A stretch of 31,040 bases of DNA from CAZPAH01 sp964584495 (GTDB lineage Bacteria > Krumholzibacteriota > Krumholzibacteriia > Krumholzibacteriales > Krumholzibacteriaceae). Below the pieces are notes generated by a model. The model ran no database searches. It was not told the origin of the DNA and saw only the letters and a list, made by a program, of their open reading frames with translations. Made by a program: the position numbers and the translations under genes. The DNA is taken from NCBI GenBank assembly GCA_964584495.1, contig CAZPAH010000021.1, positions 1 through 31,040 on the forward strand, written 5' to 3'. Shown piece after piece: positions 16,325 to 24,572 of this stretch (position 1 is the stretch's first letter; every line of letters starts with the position of its first letter).

Positions 16325-17540
16325 ATGTACAAGATTAAAAAAGAGCTGCAGGCTACGCTTGATGAGATAAAAGCCGCCGGCCTCTACAAGGAGGAGAGAG
16401 TAATCACCTCGCAGCAGAAGGCCGATATATCGGTCAGCACCGGCGAGCAGGTGCTTAATTTCTGCGCCAATAACTACCTCGGCCTGGCCAACAACCGGGA
16501 GCTAATAGAGGCTGCAAGATCGGTCATGGATACAAGGGGATTCGGCCTGTCGTCTGTCAGGTTCATCTGCGGCACGCAGGACATTCACAAGGAGCTGGAA
16601 AGGAAGATATCGGAATTTTTCAAGTGCGACGACGCGATCCTATATACATCGTGCTTCGACGCCAACGGGGGATTGTTCGAGGTCCTTCTCTCCAAGGACG
16701 ACGCGATAATAAGCGACGAGCTCAACCACGCATCGATAATTGACGGCGTGAGGCTCTGCAAGGCGAAGAGGTTCAGGTACCGGAACAACGACATGAAAGA
16801 CCTGCAGACCCAGCTGGAAGCGGCGAAGGAGGCAGGCGCGAAGAGAATGATGGTAGCCACCGACGGCGTGTTCTCGATGGACGGGATAATCGCCCAGATC
16901 GACAAGATATGCGACGTCGCCGATGAATACGGAGCCCTTGTGATGGTGGACGATTCGCACGCAACGGGATTTTTCGGTCCTACGGGCCGTGGGAGCGTGG
17001 AATACTGCAACGCGCTGGGCAGGGTCGATGTAATAACCTCCACCCTCGGTAAAGCGATGGGAGGGGCCTCCGGCGGTTTCACGACCGGCAGAAAGGAGAT
17101 AATCGATCTCCTGAGGCAGCGCTCGAGGCCGTACCTGTTCTCTAACACGCTGGCGCCCGCCCTTGTCGCCGCGTCGATCAAGGCTTTCGAGATACTTTCC
17201 AAGCCGAGCAGCATGCTGAAGACCCTGGTCGATAATACCGCCTATTTCAGGGAAAATATGACGGCGGCGGGCTTCGATATAGTCCCGGGAAGCCACCCGA
17301 TAGTGCCCGTGATGCTGGGAGATGCGAAGCTGTCGCAGGATATGTCGAACAGGCTGCTGGCCGAGGGAATTTACGTGATTGGATTTTTCTATCCGGTAGT
17401 GCCCGAAGGGAAGGCTCGGATCAGGGTCCAGATATCCGCCGCCCACTCGCGCATGCATCTGGACAAGGCGATAAAGGCGTTCGTCAAGGTAGGGAAAGAA
17501 CTTGGAGGCAGAACACCTGCAACTGTCAGCCATGCTTATC
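16325..17540 (+). CDS. kbl: 2-amino-3-ketobutyrate CoA ligase (glycine C-acetyltransferase), 3' end in gap
   Basis: PLP enzyme that splits 2-amino-3-ketobutyrate with CoA into glycine and acetyl-CoA, the second step of threonine breakdown. Family marks: NFCANNYLGLANN near residue 40, SVRFICGTQDIHKELE, DDSHATGFFGPTGRGS with the PLP-contacting residues, the PLP lysine in STLGKAMGGASGG, and C-terminal IRVQISAAHS. AAGGAGGAGG precedes the ATG. About 405 codons are readable before an N gap (17541-17550); known Kbl proteins are about 395-400 residues, so the stop is probably in or just beside the gap and little is missing. A TAA at 17553-17555 is out of frame at the stated gap length but could be the real stop if that length is nominal. 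Confidence 0.93.
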
Positions 17541-17550
17541 NNNNNNNNNN
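17541..17550. other. Assembly gap (10 N)
   Basis: Ten undetermined bases at the 3' end of kbl. A round size of ten suggests a placeholder. The reading frame across it cannot be trusted. Confidence 0.99.
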
Positions 17551-17568
17551 AGTAACCGGGAGGTTCTT

Positions 17569-19551
17569 ATGGACATGGCCCTTCTGACCAGGATATCCCA
17601 CGTGATTCCCTGGATAGGAGTCGCAGGCATAGTTGTCGCCGTGCTGACATATTTCAACGTTCGGCGCAAGCCCGCGGGCAACGAGCTGATGCAGAAGATC
17701 GCGGGAAAGATACACAAGGGAGCTTTCGTTTTTCTAAAGCGGGAATATTCGATCATCGCGATATTCATCGTTGTGGTTTTCGTCGTCCTCACGATCGCTC
17801 TCAGCATACAGACGGCCATGGCCTTTTTCTTCGGGGCCATATGCTCGATGGGGGCCGGCGTGCTCGGCATGGAAGCGGCGACGAGGAGCAGCGTAAGGGC
17901 ATGCCAGGGAGCCAAGGACGGCGGTATCGGCCGGGCGCTTTCGATCGCCTTCAGCGGCGGCTCCGTGATGGGCATCTCGGTGGCGGCGCTAGGAGTAATC
18001 GGACTCGGATTCTATTTCCTATTCACCAAGGATCCCAAGATAATAAACGGCTTCGCCATGGGGGCAAGCTCGATCGCCCTTTTCGCCAGGGTGGGTGGAG
18101 GCGTTTACACGAAGAGCGCCGATGTAGGCGCGGATCTCGTCGGAAAGATCGAGGCTGGGATACCGGAGGACGATCACAGGAACCCGGGAGTAATAGCCGA
18201 CAACGTCGGCGACAACGTCGGCGATACGGCGGGGATGGGAGCGGACCTTTTCGAGAGCTACGTGGGAAGCGTTGTAGCCACCATGGCCATCGCCTCTACG
18301 ATGGCCGAAGAGCTGAGGGTTACCTGGATGGCCCTACCGCTGGTCCTGATAACACTGGGATTGATCGCGTCTATAATTGGGATACTCTCGATACCCCTGC
18401 TGAAGAAGGCCGGTCCGCAGTCTGCGCTGAGGTACAGCATATATGTGAGCGGCGTGATTTTCATCGCCGGCGCATATTTCATGATATCCAAGGTGGTGGG
18501 GGAGATAACGCCTTTCTGGGCGATTCTCTCTGGAATAATCGCGGGGGTGTTGATAGGCGCCGAGAGCGAATATTTCACATCGGGACCGCCCGTTAAAACG
18601 GTTGCCAACGCCACGGATGGAGGACCAGCGACCGTAATAATCACGGGTCTGGCCGTGGGCTTCGAAAGCACCATCATGCCGATAATAACTCTCGTAATAG
18701 CGATGTTCGTATCGTTCCACTACGGGGGAGGGCTTTACGGCATAGCGATTTCGGCCGTCGGCATGCTGTCGACCATCGGGATAATAATGTCGTCCGATTC
18801 TTACGGGCCGATAGCCGATAACGCTGGCGGGATAGCGGAGATGTCGGGAGCCGGACCCGAGATAAGGAAGATAACGGACAAGCTCGATTCGGTCGGAAAC
18901 ACAACGGCGGCGATCGGCAAGGGATTCGCAATAGGTTCGGCAGCCCTTACGGCGCTGGGTCTTTTCAGCGCGTACCAGAGGACGGTGGGACTCGATTCGA
19001 TCAACCTCTCTTCGGTGACGACCGTCATAGGCCTGTTCCTGGGCGCTATGATGCCCTTCATGGTCGCGTCGATGACGATGAAGGGGGTGGGACGCGCCGC
19101 CGAGAAGATGGTCGTAGAGATCCGAAGGCAGTTCAGGGAGATAGCGGGGATCATGGAGGGGACTGCGGAGCCCGATACCGATAGATGCGTTGATATTGTA
19201 ACGAGATCTGCTCTAAGAGAGATGATTCTCCCCGGACTACTGGCCGTGATCGCTCCGCTTCTGGTCGGATTCGTTCTAGGCCCGGAGGCGCTCGGAGGAT
19301 TCCTCGCCGGGGCGACCGCCACGGGCGTGCTGATGGGTATTTTCATGGCTAATGCCGGCGGGACCTGGGACAACGCGAAGAAATGGATAGAGGAGGGAAA
19401 CCTCGGCGGAAAGGGTACCGAGGCGCACGCGGCCTCCGTCGTCGGGGATACGGTCGGAGATCCCTTCAAGGATACAGCGGGACCGAGCATGAACATCCTG
19501 ATAAAGTTGATGTCGGTGGTATCCCTCGTATTCGCACCTTTGCTGAAATAG
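17569..19551 (+). CDS. hppA: Membrane ion-pumping pyrophosphatase, K+-dependent type
   Basis: Integral membrane enzyme that hydrolyses pyrophosphate and pumps H+ and/or Na+. The 660-residue protein has about 16 predicted helices. The acidic substrate-binding segments are visible: DVGADLVGKIEAGIPEDDHRNP, then the aspartates of IADNVGDNVGDTAGMGADLFESY, SDSYGPIADNAGGIAEM, and the terminal GDTVGDPFKDTAGPS. In GNTTAAIGKGFAIGSAALTAL the position that is lysine in K+-independent enzymes is alanine, which indicates K+ dependence; that class includes Na+ pumps, but the ion cannot be fixed from sequence by eye. GGGAGG lies five bases before the ATG. It sits at the end of the threonine-degradation operon, ahead of a strong terminator. 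Confidence 0.96.
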   Translation: MDMALLTRISHVIPWIGVAGIVVAVLTYFNVRRKPAGNELMQKIAGKIHKGAFVFLKREYSIIAIFIVVVFVVLTIALSIQTAMAFFFGAICSMGAGVLGMEAATRSSVRACQGAKDGGIGRALSIAFSGGSVMGISVAALGVIGLGFYFLFTKDPKIINGFAMGASSIALFARVGGGVYTKSADVGADLVGKIEAGIPEDDHRNPGVIADNVGDNVGDTAGMGADLFESYVGSVVATMAIASTMAEELRVTWMALPLVLITLGLIASIIGILSIPLLKKAGPQSALRYSIYVSGVIFIAGAYFMISKVVGEITPFWAILSGIIAGVLIGAESEYFTSGPPVKTVANATDGGPATVIITGLAVGFESTIMPIITLVIAMFVSFHYGGGLYGIAISAVGMLSTIGIIMSSDSYGPIADNAGGIAEMSGAGPEIRKITDKLDSVGNTTAAIGKGFAIGSAALTALGLFSAYQRTVGLDSINLSSVTTVIGLFLGAMMPFMVASMTMKGVGRAAEKMVVEIRRQFREIAGIMEGTAEPDTDRCVDIVTRSALREMILPGLLAVIAPLLVGFVLGPEALGGFLAGATATGVLMGIFMANAGGTWDNAKKWIEEGNLGGKGTEAHAASVVGDTVGDPFKDTAGPSMNILIKLMSVVSLVFAPLLK

Positions 19552-19590
19552 GTCTCTTTTATCTTTCGCTCGAATATATCGAAAGCTACA

Positions 19591-19622
19591 AATCCCCGGT
19601 CCCTGGGCCGGGGATTTTGTTT
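19591..19622 (+). terminator. Rho-independent terminator after hppA
   Basis: AATCCCCGG (19591-19599) and CCGGGGATT (19608-19616) form a perfect nine-pair stem with an eight-base loop, followed by a TTTTGTTT tract. It closes the tdh-kbl-hppA transcript. Confidence 0.9.
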
Positions 19623-19648
19623 ACACTAAGGCTCCACTGCTCTATCAT
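19620..19648 (+). promoter_or_regulatory. Predicted promoter of the ychF-archease-rtcB operon
   Basis: TTTACA (19620-19625) and TATCAT (19643-19648) with a 17-base spacer, each matching five of six consensus bases. It starts immediately at the tail of the preceding terminator. Confidence 0.55.
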
Positions 19649-19689
19649 TAAGAATACATATCACCACGTGAAATCGCAGGAGGTAGAGA

Positions 19690-20778
19690 GTGGCCCTCAC
19701 CGTGGGAATCATCGGACTTCCGAATGTCGGGAAATCGACTCTGCTGAACGCCCTTTCGATGGCCGGCGCGGAATCGTCGAATTACCCGTTCTGCACGATC
19801 GAATGCAACCGCGGCGTGGTCCAGGTGCCTGACGCCAGGCTCGACAGGCTGGCAGGCATACTCGATCCGGACGAGGTAATTCATTCGCACATCACTTTCG
19901 TCGATATCGCCGGGCTGGTGCGCGGGGCGAGCAGGGGAGAGGGTTTGGGTAACAAGTTCCTGCATCATGTCAGGGAGGCCGATGTGCTGGCTCATGTTCT
20001 AAGGTGCTTCGAGGATCCCAACATCTCGCATCTGCATGGAACTATCGATCCAGTACGGGATAAGGAAATAGTGGATACGGAGCTTTTTCTATCCGACATC
20101 GACAGGGTCTCGAAATTCGTCGAAAAGGAAAAAACCAGGGCGAAAGCGGCGAAGAAAGGGGAGCGCAGGGAGCTCGATTACCTCGAATCGCTGCTAGAAA
20201 CCCTATCCGGAGAGAACAGGCCGCAGGTGGAGGACCTGCCCGACTACAAGAGGGATATCTTGAGTGAGCTTCAGCTCATGACGGTAAAGCCAGTTATATA
20301 CGTGCTCAACACGGGGGAGGATTTCGGCCCGGGAGTCCCCGACCCCTGCAGGAAGTTTCTCGATAGGTTCGGCGAAGCTGAGACGATATCGATATCGGCG
20401 AAGATAGAGAGGGAGCTGGCGGCGCTTCCCGAGGAGGAACGCCCTGAATTCATGAAGGAGCTGGGCATCGACAAGGCGGCGATGGATCGCTTTATAGAAA
20501 GATGCCATCAGCTGCTCGGCCTCATCAGGTACTACACGACTGCGAACAAAAAGCTTCAGGCGTGGTCGGTGCACTCCGGAACGGCGGCTCCCGCGGCCGC
20601 CGGCAAGATACACACCGACATGGAAAAGGGATTTATCCGGGCGAAGGTCATAAGCTACGACGATCTCGTGAGGTTCGGCTCGGAGGCCGAAGCGCAGCAC
20701 CACGGCCACCTCAGGACCGAGGGGCATGACTACATAGTCCGTGACGGCGACGTGATACAATATCTTTTCAACGCATGA
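19690..20778 (+). CDS. ychF: YchF, Obg-related ATPase
   Basis: Near-universal P-loop NTPase (OLA1 in eukaryotes) that binds ATP and associates with ribosomes; in E. coli it is linked to redox stress. The 362-residue length is normal. The P-loop is in GLPNVGKSTLLNAL, the switch in DIAGLVRGASRGEGLGNKFL, the helical insertion around 130-200, and the C-terminal TGS domain in LQAWSVHSGTAAPAAAGKIHTDMEKGFIRA. The usual NVDE-type base motif reads NTGE, and the hydrophobic residue replacing the GTPase glutamine agrees with the family. GTG 19690 follows AGGAGGT. Its stop overlaps an ATG by ATGA at 20775. It leads an apparent operon with archease and rtcB, which suggests a shared RNA or translation theme. 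Confidence 0.97.
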   Translation: MALTVGIIGLPNVGKSTLLNALSMAGAESSNYPFCTIECNRGVVQVPDARLDRLAGILDPDEVIHSHITFVDIAGLVRGASRGEGLGNKFLHHVREADVLAHVLRCFEDPNISHLHGTIDPVRDKEIVDTELFLSDIDRVSKFVEKEKTRAKAAKKGERRELDYLESLLETLSGENRPQVEDLPDYKRDILSELQLMTVKPVIYVLNTGEDFGPGVPDPCRKFLDRFGEAETISISAKIERELAALPEEERPEFMKELGIDKAAMDRFIERCHQLLGLIRYYTTANKKLQAWSVHSGTAAPAAAGKIHTDMEKGFIRAKVISYDDLVRFGSEAEAQHHGHLRTEGHDYIVRDGDVIQYLFNA

Positions 20779-20810
20779 TGACTCCAACATTTATAGGGGT
20801 ACGGGTTAGT

Positions 20811-21248
20811 ATGACCGCCAGGGGGCATGACACTTTCGAACATACGGCGGATATGGGGATCACCGGGTGGGCGTCCGGCCCGGAAGGGGCCCTTGAGGAA
20901 GCGGCACAAGCCATGTTCGAGCTGATATACGACGTTGAGGGTGTAAAAGCGCAGAGGGAAATAACAGTGCATGCCTCGGCGAGGGGACCGGACGGACTGC
21001 TGGTCGAGTTTCTGAACGAGCTGCTCTCACGGGCCGATCTCGAGGATCTAGCCTTTACGAAAGTAGAGATAGAGTCGATCGATGTTGCCGGCTACGAGTG
21101 GTCTGGGAGGGGAAGGGTTTCAGGGGTGGATCGTAACGGGATGGCCGGGAGGTTCCTGTCGGAGGTGAAGGCGGCGACATGGCATATGGCTTACCTGGGA
21201 AGGGAACCCGGGGGGATGTGGCGCGCAAGATGCGTCGTCGATATGTGA
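20811..21248 (+). CDS. Archease, RtcB activator
   Basis: Small protein that speeds guanylylation of the RNA ligase RtcB and allows multiple turnovers. Family signatures are FEHTADMGI near the N-terminus with the metal-binding aspartate, ALEEAAQAMFELI, LLVEFLNELL, EVKAATWHM and the C-terminal VVDM with its aspartate. ATG 20811 (MTARGHDTFEHTAD) matches the usual N-terminus; the upstream ATG at 20775, overlapping the ychF stop, would add 12 unlike residues. No strong ribosome-binding site is visible for either, so translation may be coupled to ychF. rtcB starts 17 bases after its stop, which supports the assignment. Confidence 0.93.
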   Translation: MTARGHDTFEHTADMGITGWASGPEGALEEAAQAMFELIYDVEGVKAQREITVHASARGPDGLLVEFLNELLSRADLEDLAFTKVEIESIDVAGYEWSGRGRVSGVDRNGMAGRFLSEVKAATWHMAYLGREPGGMWRARCVVDM

Positions 21249-21264
21249 GGGAGAAGATACGGCT

Positions 21265-22719
21265 GTGAGCAAGGTGAAGACGGTAAAGGCAGGGGAGTTT
21301 CTCTGGGAGATACCGGTCGAGGGGCAGATGCGGGTCCCGGGGCGAATATACGCGGATGAAGCTTCGATGAATTTTCTGCGGTCGGAGAGCGCGGGCAAGC
21401 AGTGGGACGCCCTCTCCCAGGTCAGGAACGTCGCGTGTCTTCCGGGGATTGTGGAGGCTTCTCTCGCGATGGCGGATATACATCCGGGTTACGGTTTCCC
21501 TATAGGGGGCGTCGGTGCCTTTGACGTGGAGGAAGGGGTGGTGACTATAGCCGGAGTGGGGTTCGACATCAACTGTGGAGTGAGGTCGATGGCGCTTGAA
21601 ATAGAGCGGATCGACCTGGAAAGAAATCGTGAGAGGATCGCCGATGCGCTGTTCGGCGCGGTGCCCGCCGGTATCGGATCGACCGGCTCGTTGAGATTGA
21701 ACGAGGACGAGATCGACGACGTTCTGATCGAGGGGGCGCGATTCGCCCTCGGCAGGGGATACGGTATCGAGGAGGATCTCGATTATATCGAGGAGAATGG
21801 AACGGTTCCGGGAGCCGATCCCGCTTGCGTGAGCATGAAGGCCAAGCAGAGGCAGTTCAAGCAGGTCGGAACTCTGGGTTCGGGAAACCACTATCTGGAA
21901 GTCCAGTATGTCGATGAGATCTTCGATGAGGCTGCCGCATCGGCTTTCGGATTGAAAAGGGATTCGGTCGTAGTGAGCATCCATACGGGGAGCAGGGCTC
22001 TTGGCCATCAGATAGGAACCGATTACCAGAACGTGCTGAGGGAGAGCTCGAGGAAATATTCCATCGCGCTTCCCGAGGAGGACCTGGCGGCAGCGCCGAT
22101 CGACAGCCCCGAAGGCAGAAGGTATATAGCCGCCGTAATGGCCGGAATCAATTGCGCCTTCGCCAACAGACAGGCGATAAGCGGGCTTGTGCGGAGAATA
22201 CTGAAAAAGGTTCTCTCGATTTCGGACTCGCAGATACGAACTATATACGAAGTCGGGCACAACAACCTGAAGTTCGAGATGCACGAGATAAGGGGAAAGA
22301 AGAGAAGGCTCCTGGTTCACAGAAAAGGAGCCACGAGGGCGTTCGCGGCGGGAAGAGAGGGATTGCCGGAAGCGTACAGGGATGTCGGTCACCCCGTGCT
22401 CGTCGGAGGCACGATGGGAACATCCTCGTTCATCCTTGCTGGAACCGAAAAGGGAATGGCCGAAACTTTCGGAAGCTCCGTTCACGGTGCGGGGCGCCTT
22501 AAATCGCGAAAGAAGGCGCTCAAGGATTACAGGGGAGAGGATATAATACGCGGACTCGAAGTGGAGGGCGTTACGATAAGAACACACAGCAGGCGGGGAG
22601 CCGCCGAGGAAGCGCCGGGAGCCTACAAGGACGTGGAGCGCGTTGTCGATATCATGGAGGGGGCCGGCGTCAGCAGGAAGGTCGTCAGGTTGAAACCGGC
22701 GATCTGCATAAAGGGATGA
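21265..22719 (+). CDS. rtcB: RtcB 3'-phosphate RNA ligase
   Basis: GTP- and Mn-dependent ligase joining 2',3'-cyclic phosphate or 3'-phosphate RNA ends to 5'-OH ends, for RNA repair or tRNA splicing. At 484 residues it is like the archaeal enzymes rather than the 408-residue E. coli one. Visible motifs: MADIHPGYGFPIGG, the metal-binding cysteine in GFDINCGVRS, LGSGNHYLEVQ, IHTGSRALGHQ, the histidine of VGHNN, VHRKGATRAF, and the guanylylated histidine in SVHGAGR. All catalytic residues I can recognise are present. Start is GTG. The archease partner is directly upstream. No RtcA or RtcR is present, so the regulation differs from E. coli; expression is probably from the promoter before ychF. 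Confidence 0.97.
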   Translation: MSKVKTVKAGEFLWEIPVEGQMRVPGRIYADEASMNFLRSESAGKQWDALSQVRNVACLPGIVEASLAMADIHPGYGFPIGGVGAFDVEEGVVTIAGVGFDINCGVRSMALEIERIDLERNRERIADALFGAVPAGIGSTGSLRLNEDEIDDVLIEGARFALGRGYGIEEDLDYIEENGTVPGADPACVSMKAKQRQFKQVGTLGSGNHYLEVQYVDEIFDEAAASAFGLKRDSVVVSIHTGSRALGHQIGTDYQNVLRESSRKYSIALPEEDLAAAPIDSPEGRRYIAAVMAGINCAFANRQAISGLVRRILKKVLSISDSQIRTIYEVGHNNLKFEMHEIRGKKRRLLVHRKGATRAFAAGREGLPEAYRDVGHPVLVGGTMGTSSFILAGTEKGMAETFGSSVHGAGRLKSRKKALKDYRGEDIIRGLEVEGVTIRTHSRRGAAEEAPGAYKDVERVVDIMEGAGVSRKVVRLKPAICIKG

Positions 22720-22731
22720 ACAACTACGCTC

Positions 22732-24324
22732 CTACTCTGTGGAATTTAGAGGCTCCCATTCCGCCGTGCTTTCGAGCCTCAAGCTGCATTTCCCTTTCGA
22801 TACCCATTTATTCTCTTCATTGTAGCCCCAACCGAGATAACGGGAATTCCCCCCTCCTTCGGTGGTCACGAGGAAGCGGTTCGAAATCCCCCCGAATGCG
22901 GCGCCTTGATCGGCCGGTAACGGCCGGTCGCCGGCATTGGCGTCGACGGGAACCCAGCCGTACGGCGGCAGGTACACCTCGTTCCACCGGTGAAACACAT
23001 CGTCGTAGCTGGCATCGTCTCCGCGGACCACGAGGGACCCGACATAGCGGGCTGGAACTCCGGCGGCCCTGCACAGGGCGATGTAGGAGAAGGAATATTC
23101 GGAGCACGATCCGTTCTTTCTCTTCAGAACGGTGGGGGCAGTGTTCCAACCGCCGGCGAGCTTATATTCCATATTCTCTATCAGGTACTGGTAGAGTTTC
23201 CTGGCGCGCCAGTAGAGGTTGGGCTCGTCCCCGACGACCGTGCGGACGATCTCCTTTATGTAGGGATCTTCGATGCCGTACTTGACATCGTTCGCCAGAT
23301 ACTTCTTCTTGATCTTTTCCGGGATCTTGCCTTCGATATCCTCCGGGAATATGAAATAGCGGATTGCCGATGTTTCGATCTTCGTTTTCATCGTTACCTC
23401 TATCGATTCGCCCGATTTCATGTCCTTGAAATTGAACCTCGCGATCTTCTGATTCCATTCGTCTTCGATGAATTCGGGTTTAATGGAGAACTCGGGAGGG
23501 GCGAGCAGCCTCTGGTTCGGCCTGTCGGTAGGCACCGCGTAATAAATATCGAGCGAAGCGATCTCGCCTTCCCCCATCGCCACCGCTTCCGTCGTGAACT
23601 CGATAGCTGCCCTTCTGGGATCGTACGTTTTATACTTATCGCCGTCCTTTACGACTAGGCGGTACAGGGCGTCGCTCTGGTAGTCCGTGTTGAGCAGGAA
23701 TCCGTCCTTCCAGGCGAGTCCCCAGGCAAAACGGCCTGGGGCATCCAGTATCAGCACTACGATGCCGTTTCCTGGATCTATCATGTAGATGCGGTCCTCG
23801 AGCCTGTCAGAGCACCATAGGTATCCACCGCCGAAAGTTATACCTCTGGGGTCCCTGGCGGGTGAGGGGAACGAGATTATCGTCGTACCGTCGCCCGGGT
23901 CTATCTTGAGGATCATGTCCTGCCCGTTATCGCAGATCCAGAGATTTTCGCCGTCCCAGGCGATGCCGGTAGGGCTCGGAGTCGGAGAATCCAGGGTTCT
24001 CACAGTCATCCCGGTCTCGATATCGGTCGCATAAATCCTCGAGGCGGATGGATCGGTGCTCCAGAGAAGTTGTCCATCCCAGGTGATGCCGGATGGAAAA
24101 TACCCGGGCGAGGTGATCGAGCGCAGGACGGTCCCGCTGGAGTCGTCGATCATATTAAAGGAATCGTTCTTTCTGTCGGCTATCCAGACATTTTTTCCGG
24201 TCCAGGCTACGCCGGTTGGGTGAGTGAAAGGAAGAGCGGTCTGTTTCGATATGTCGCCGGGAGCCGCCGACATGATGCCGGTTGTCAGGATAAGGGCGAT
24301 AAATATGAGGGGGAGTATTTTCAT
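22732..24324 (-). CDS. Exported beta-propeller plus transglutaminase-like protein
   Basis: A 530-residue protein with a signal peptide (cleavage near MSA-APG). Residues about 25-235 contain five repeats of a P.GI.WDG..LW..D pattern, typical of NHL/YncE-like propeller blades. A linker beta domain (about 240-330) and a transglutaminase-like papain-fold domain follow. The catalytic triad is intact: C407 (NGSCSEYS), H445 (FHRWNEVYL) and D461 (VPVDAN), with normal spacing. It may act as a protease, peptidase or cross-linking enzyme on cell-surface material; the propeller probably binds a partner. AAAGGATGG lies shortly before the ATG. It is transcribed alone, converging on rtcB with only 12 bases between stops and no obvious hairpin there. 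Domain calls are firm; activity is inferred. Confidence 0.88.
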   Translation of the reverse strand: MKILPLIFIALILTTGIMSAAPGDISKQTALPFTHPTGVAWTGKNVWIADRKNDSFNMIDDSSGTVLRSITSPGYFPSGITWDGQLLWSTDPSASRIYATDIETGMTVRTLDSPTPSPTGIAWDGENLWICDNGQDMILKIDPGDGTTIISFPSPARDPRGITFGGGYLWCSDRLEDRIYMIDPGNGIVVLILDAPGRFAWGLAWKDGFLLNTDYQSDALYRLVVKDGDKYKTYDPRRAAIEFTTEAVAMGEGEIASLDIYYAVPTDRPNQRLLAPPEFSIKPEFIEDEWNQKIARFNFKDMKSGESIEVTMKTKIETSAIRYFIFPEDIEGKIPEKIKKKYLANDVKYGIEDPYIKEIVRTVVGDEPNLYWRARKLYQYLIENMEYKLAGGWNTAPTVLKRKNGSCSEYSFSYIALCRAAGVPARYVGSLVVRGDDASYDDVFHRWNEVYLPPYGWVPVDANAGDRPLPADQGAAFGGISNRFLVTTEGGGNSRYLGWGYNEENKWVSKGKCSLRLESTAEWEPLNSTE

Positions 24325-24393
24325 TTCGAACCATCCTTTCAGGATCGAAGACGATGGGAACAGGTCTCTATAAACGGAATCGTAACGGGGCCT

Positions 24394-24423
24394 ATTCTAG
24401 AAGAACGGTTGTATCGCGGTCAA
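24394..24423 (-). promoter_or_regulatory. Predicted promoter of the transglutaminase-like gene
   Basis: On the minus strand, TTGACC (24423-24418) and TAGAAT (24399-24394) are 18 bases apart. Transcription would start near 24387, about 63 bases before the ATG. The 248-base divergent region 24325-24572 otherwise holds only the -10-like box at 24540. Confidence 0.5.
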
Positions 24424-24539
24424 CTTTCAAAATGTAACGGGAGCGGCAACTCTTCGATATACAATATCTTATTAAGGGTTTACAAACCGGGGTTTCATTG
24501 ATAGAATGGAACGTGTCAGCCCCTGTTCGTATAATATAC

Positions 24540-24545
24540 CCAGGC
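24540..24545 (+). promoter_or_regulatory. Candidate -10 box for the ggt operon
   Basis: A perfect TATAAT lies 27 bases before ATG 24573. No good -35 element is seen at the usual spacing, so this may need an activator or be a chance match. It argues against translation from the TTG at 24498. Confidence 0.35.
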
Positions 24546-24572
24546 TTTTTCCAGATCGCCGGCTCGGTGGAA

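Noticed and set aside
16325..17587. Kbl reading on through the gap into the hppA start region
   Set aside because: The extended C-terminus would come from translating the hppA ribosome-binding site after a gap of unknown length; Kbl proteins normally end near residue 395-400.
21055..22587. Open frame of 510 codons on the minus strand across archease and rtcB
   Set aside because: It is antisense to genes with complete RtcB and archease motifs; its translation is rich in Arg, Pro and Ser without domain patterns, as expected of a shadow frame.
22716..23285. Plus-strand open frame of 189 codons overlapping the rtcB stop by ATGA
   Set aside because: The overlap looks operon-like, but the frame is antisense to the transglutaminase domain with its intact triad, and the translation is Arg/Ser-rich and low in hydrophobic content.
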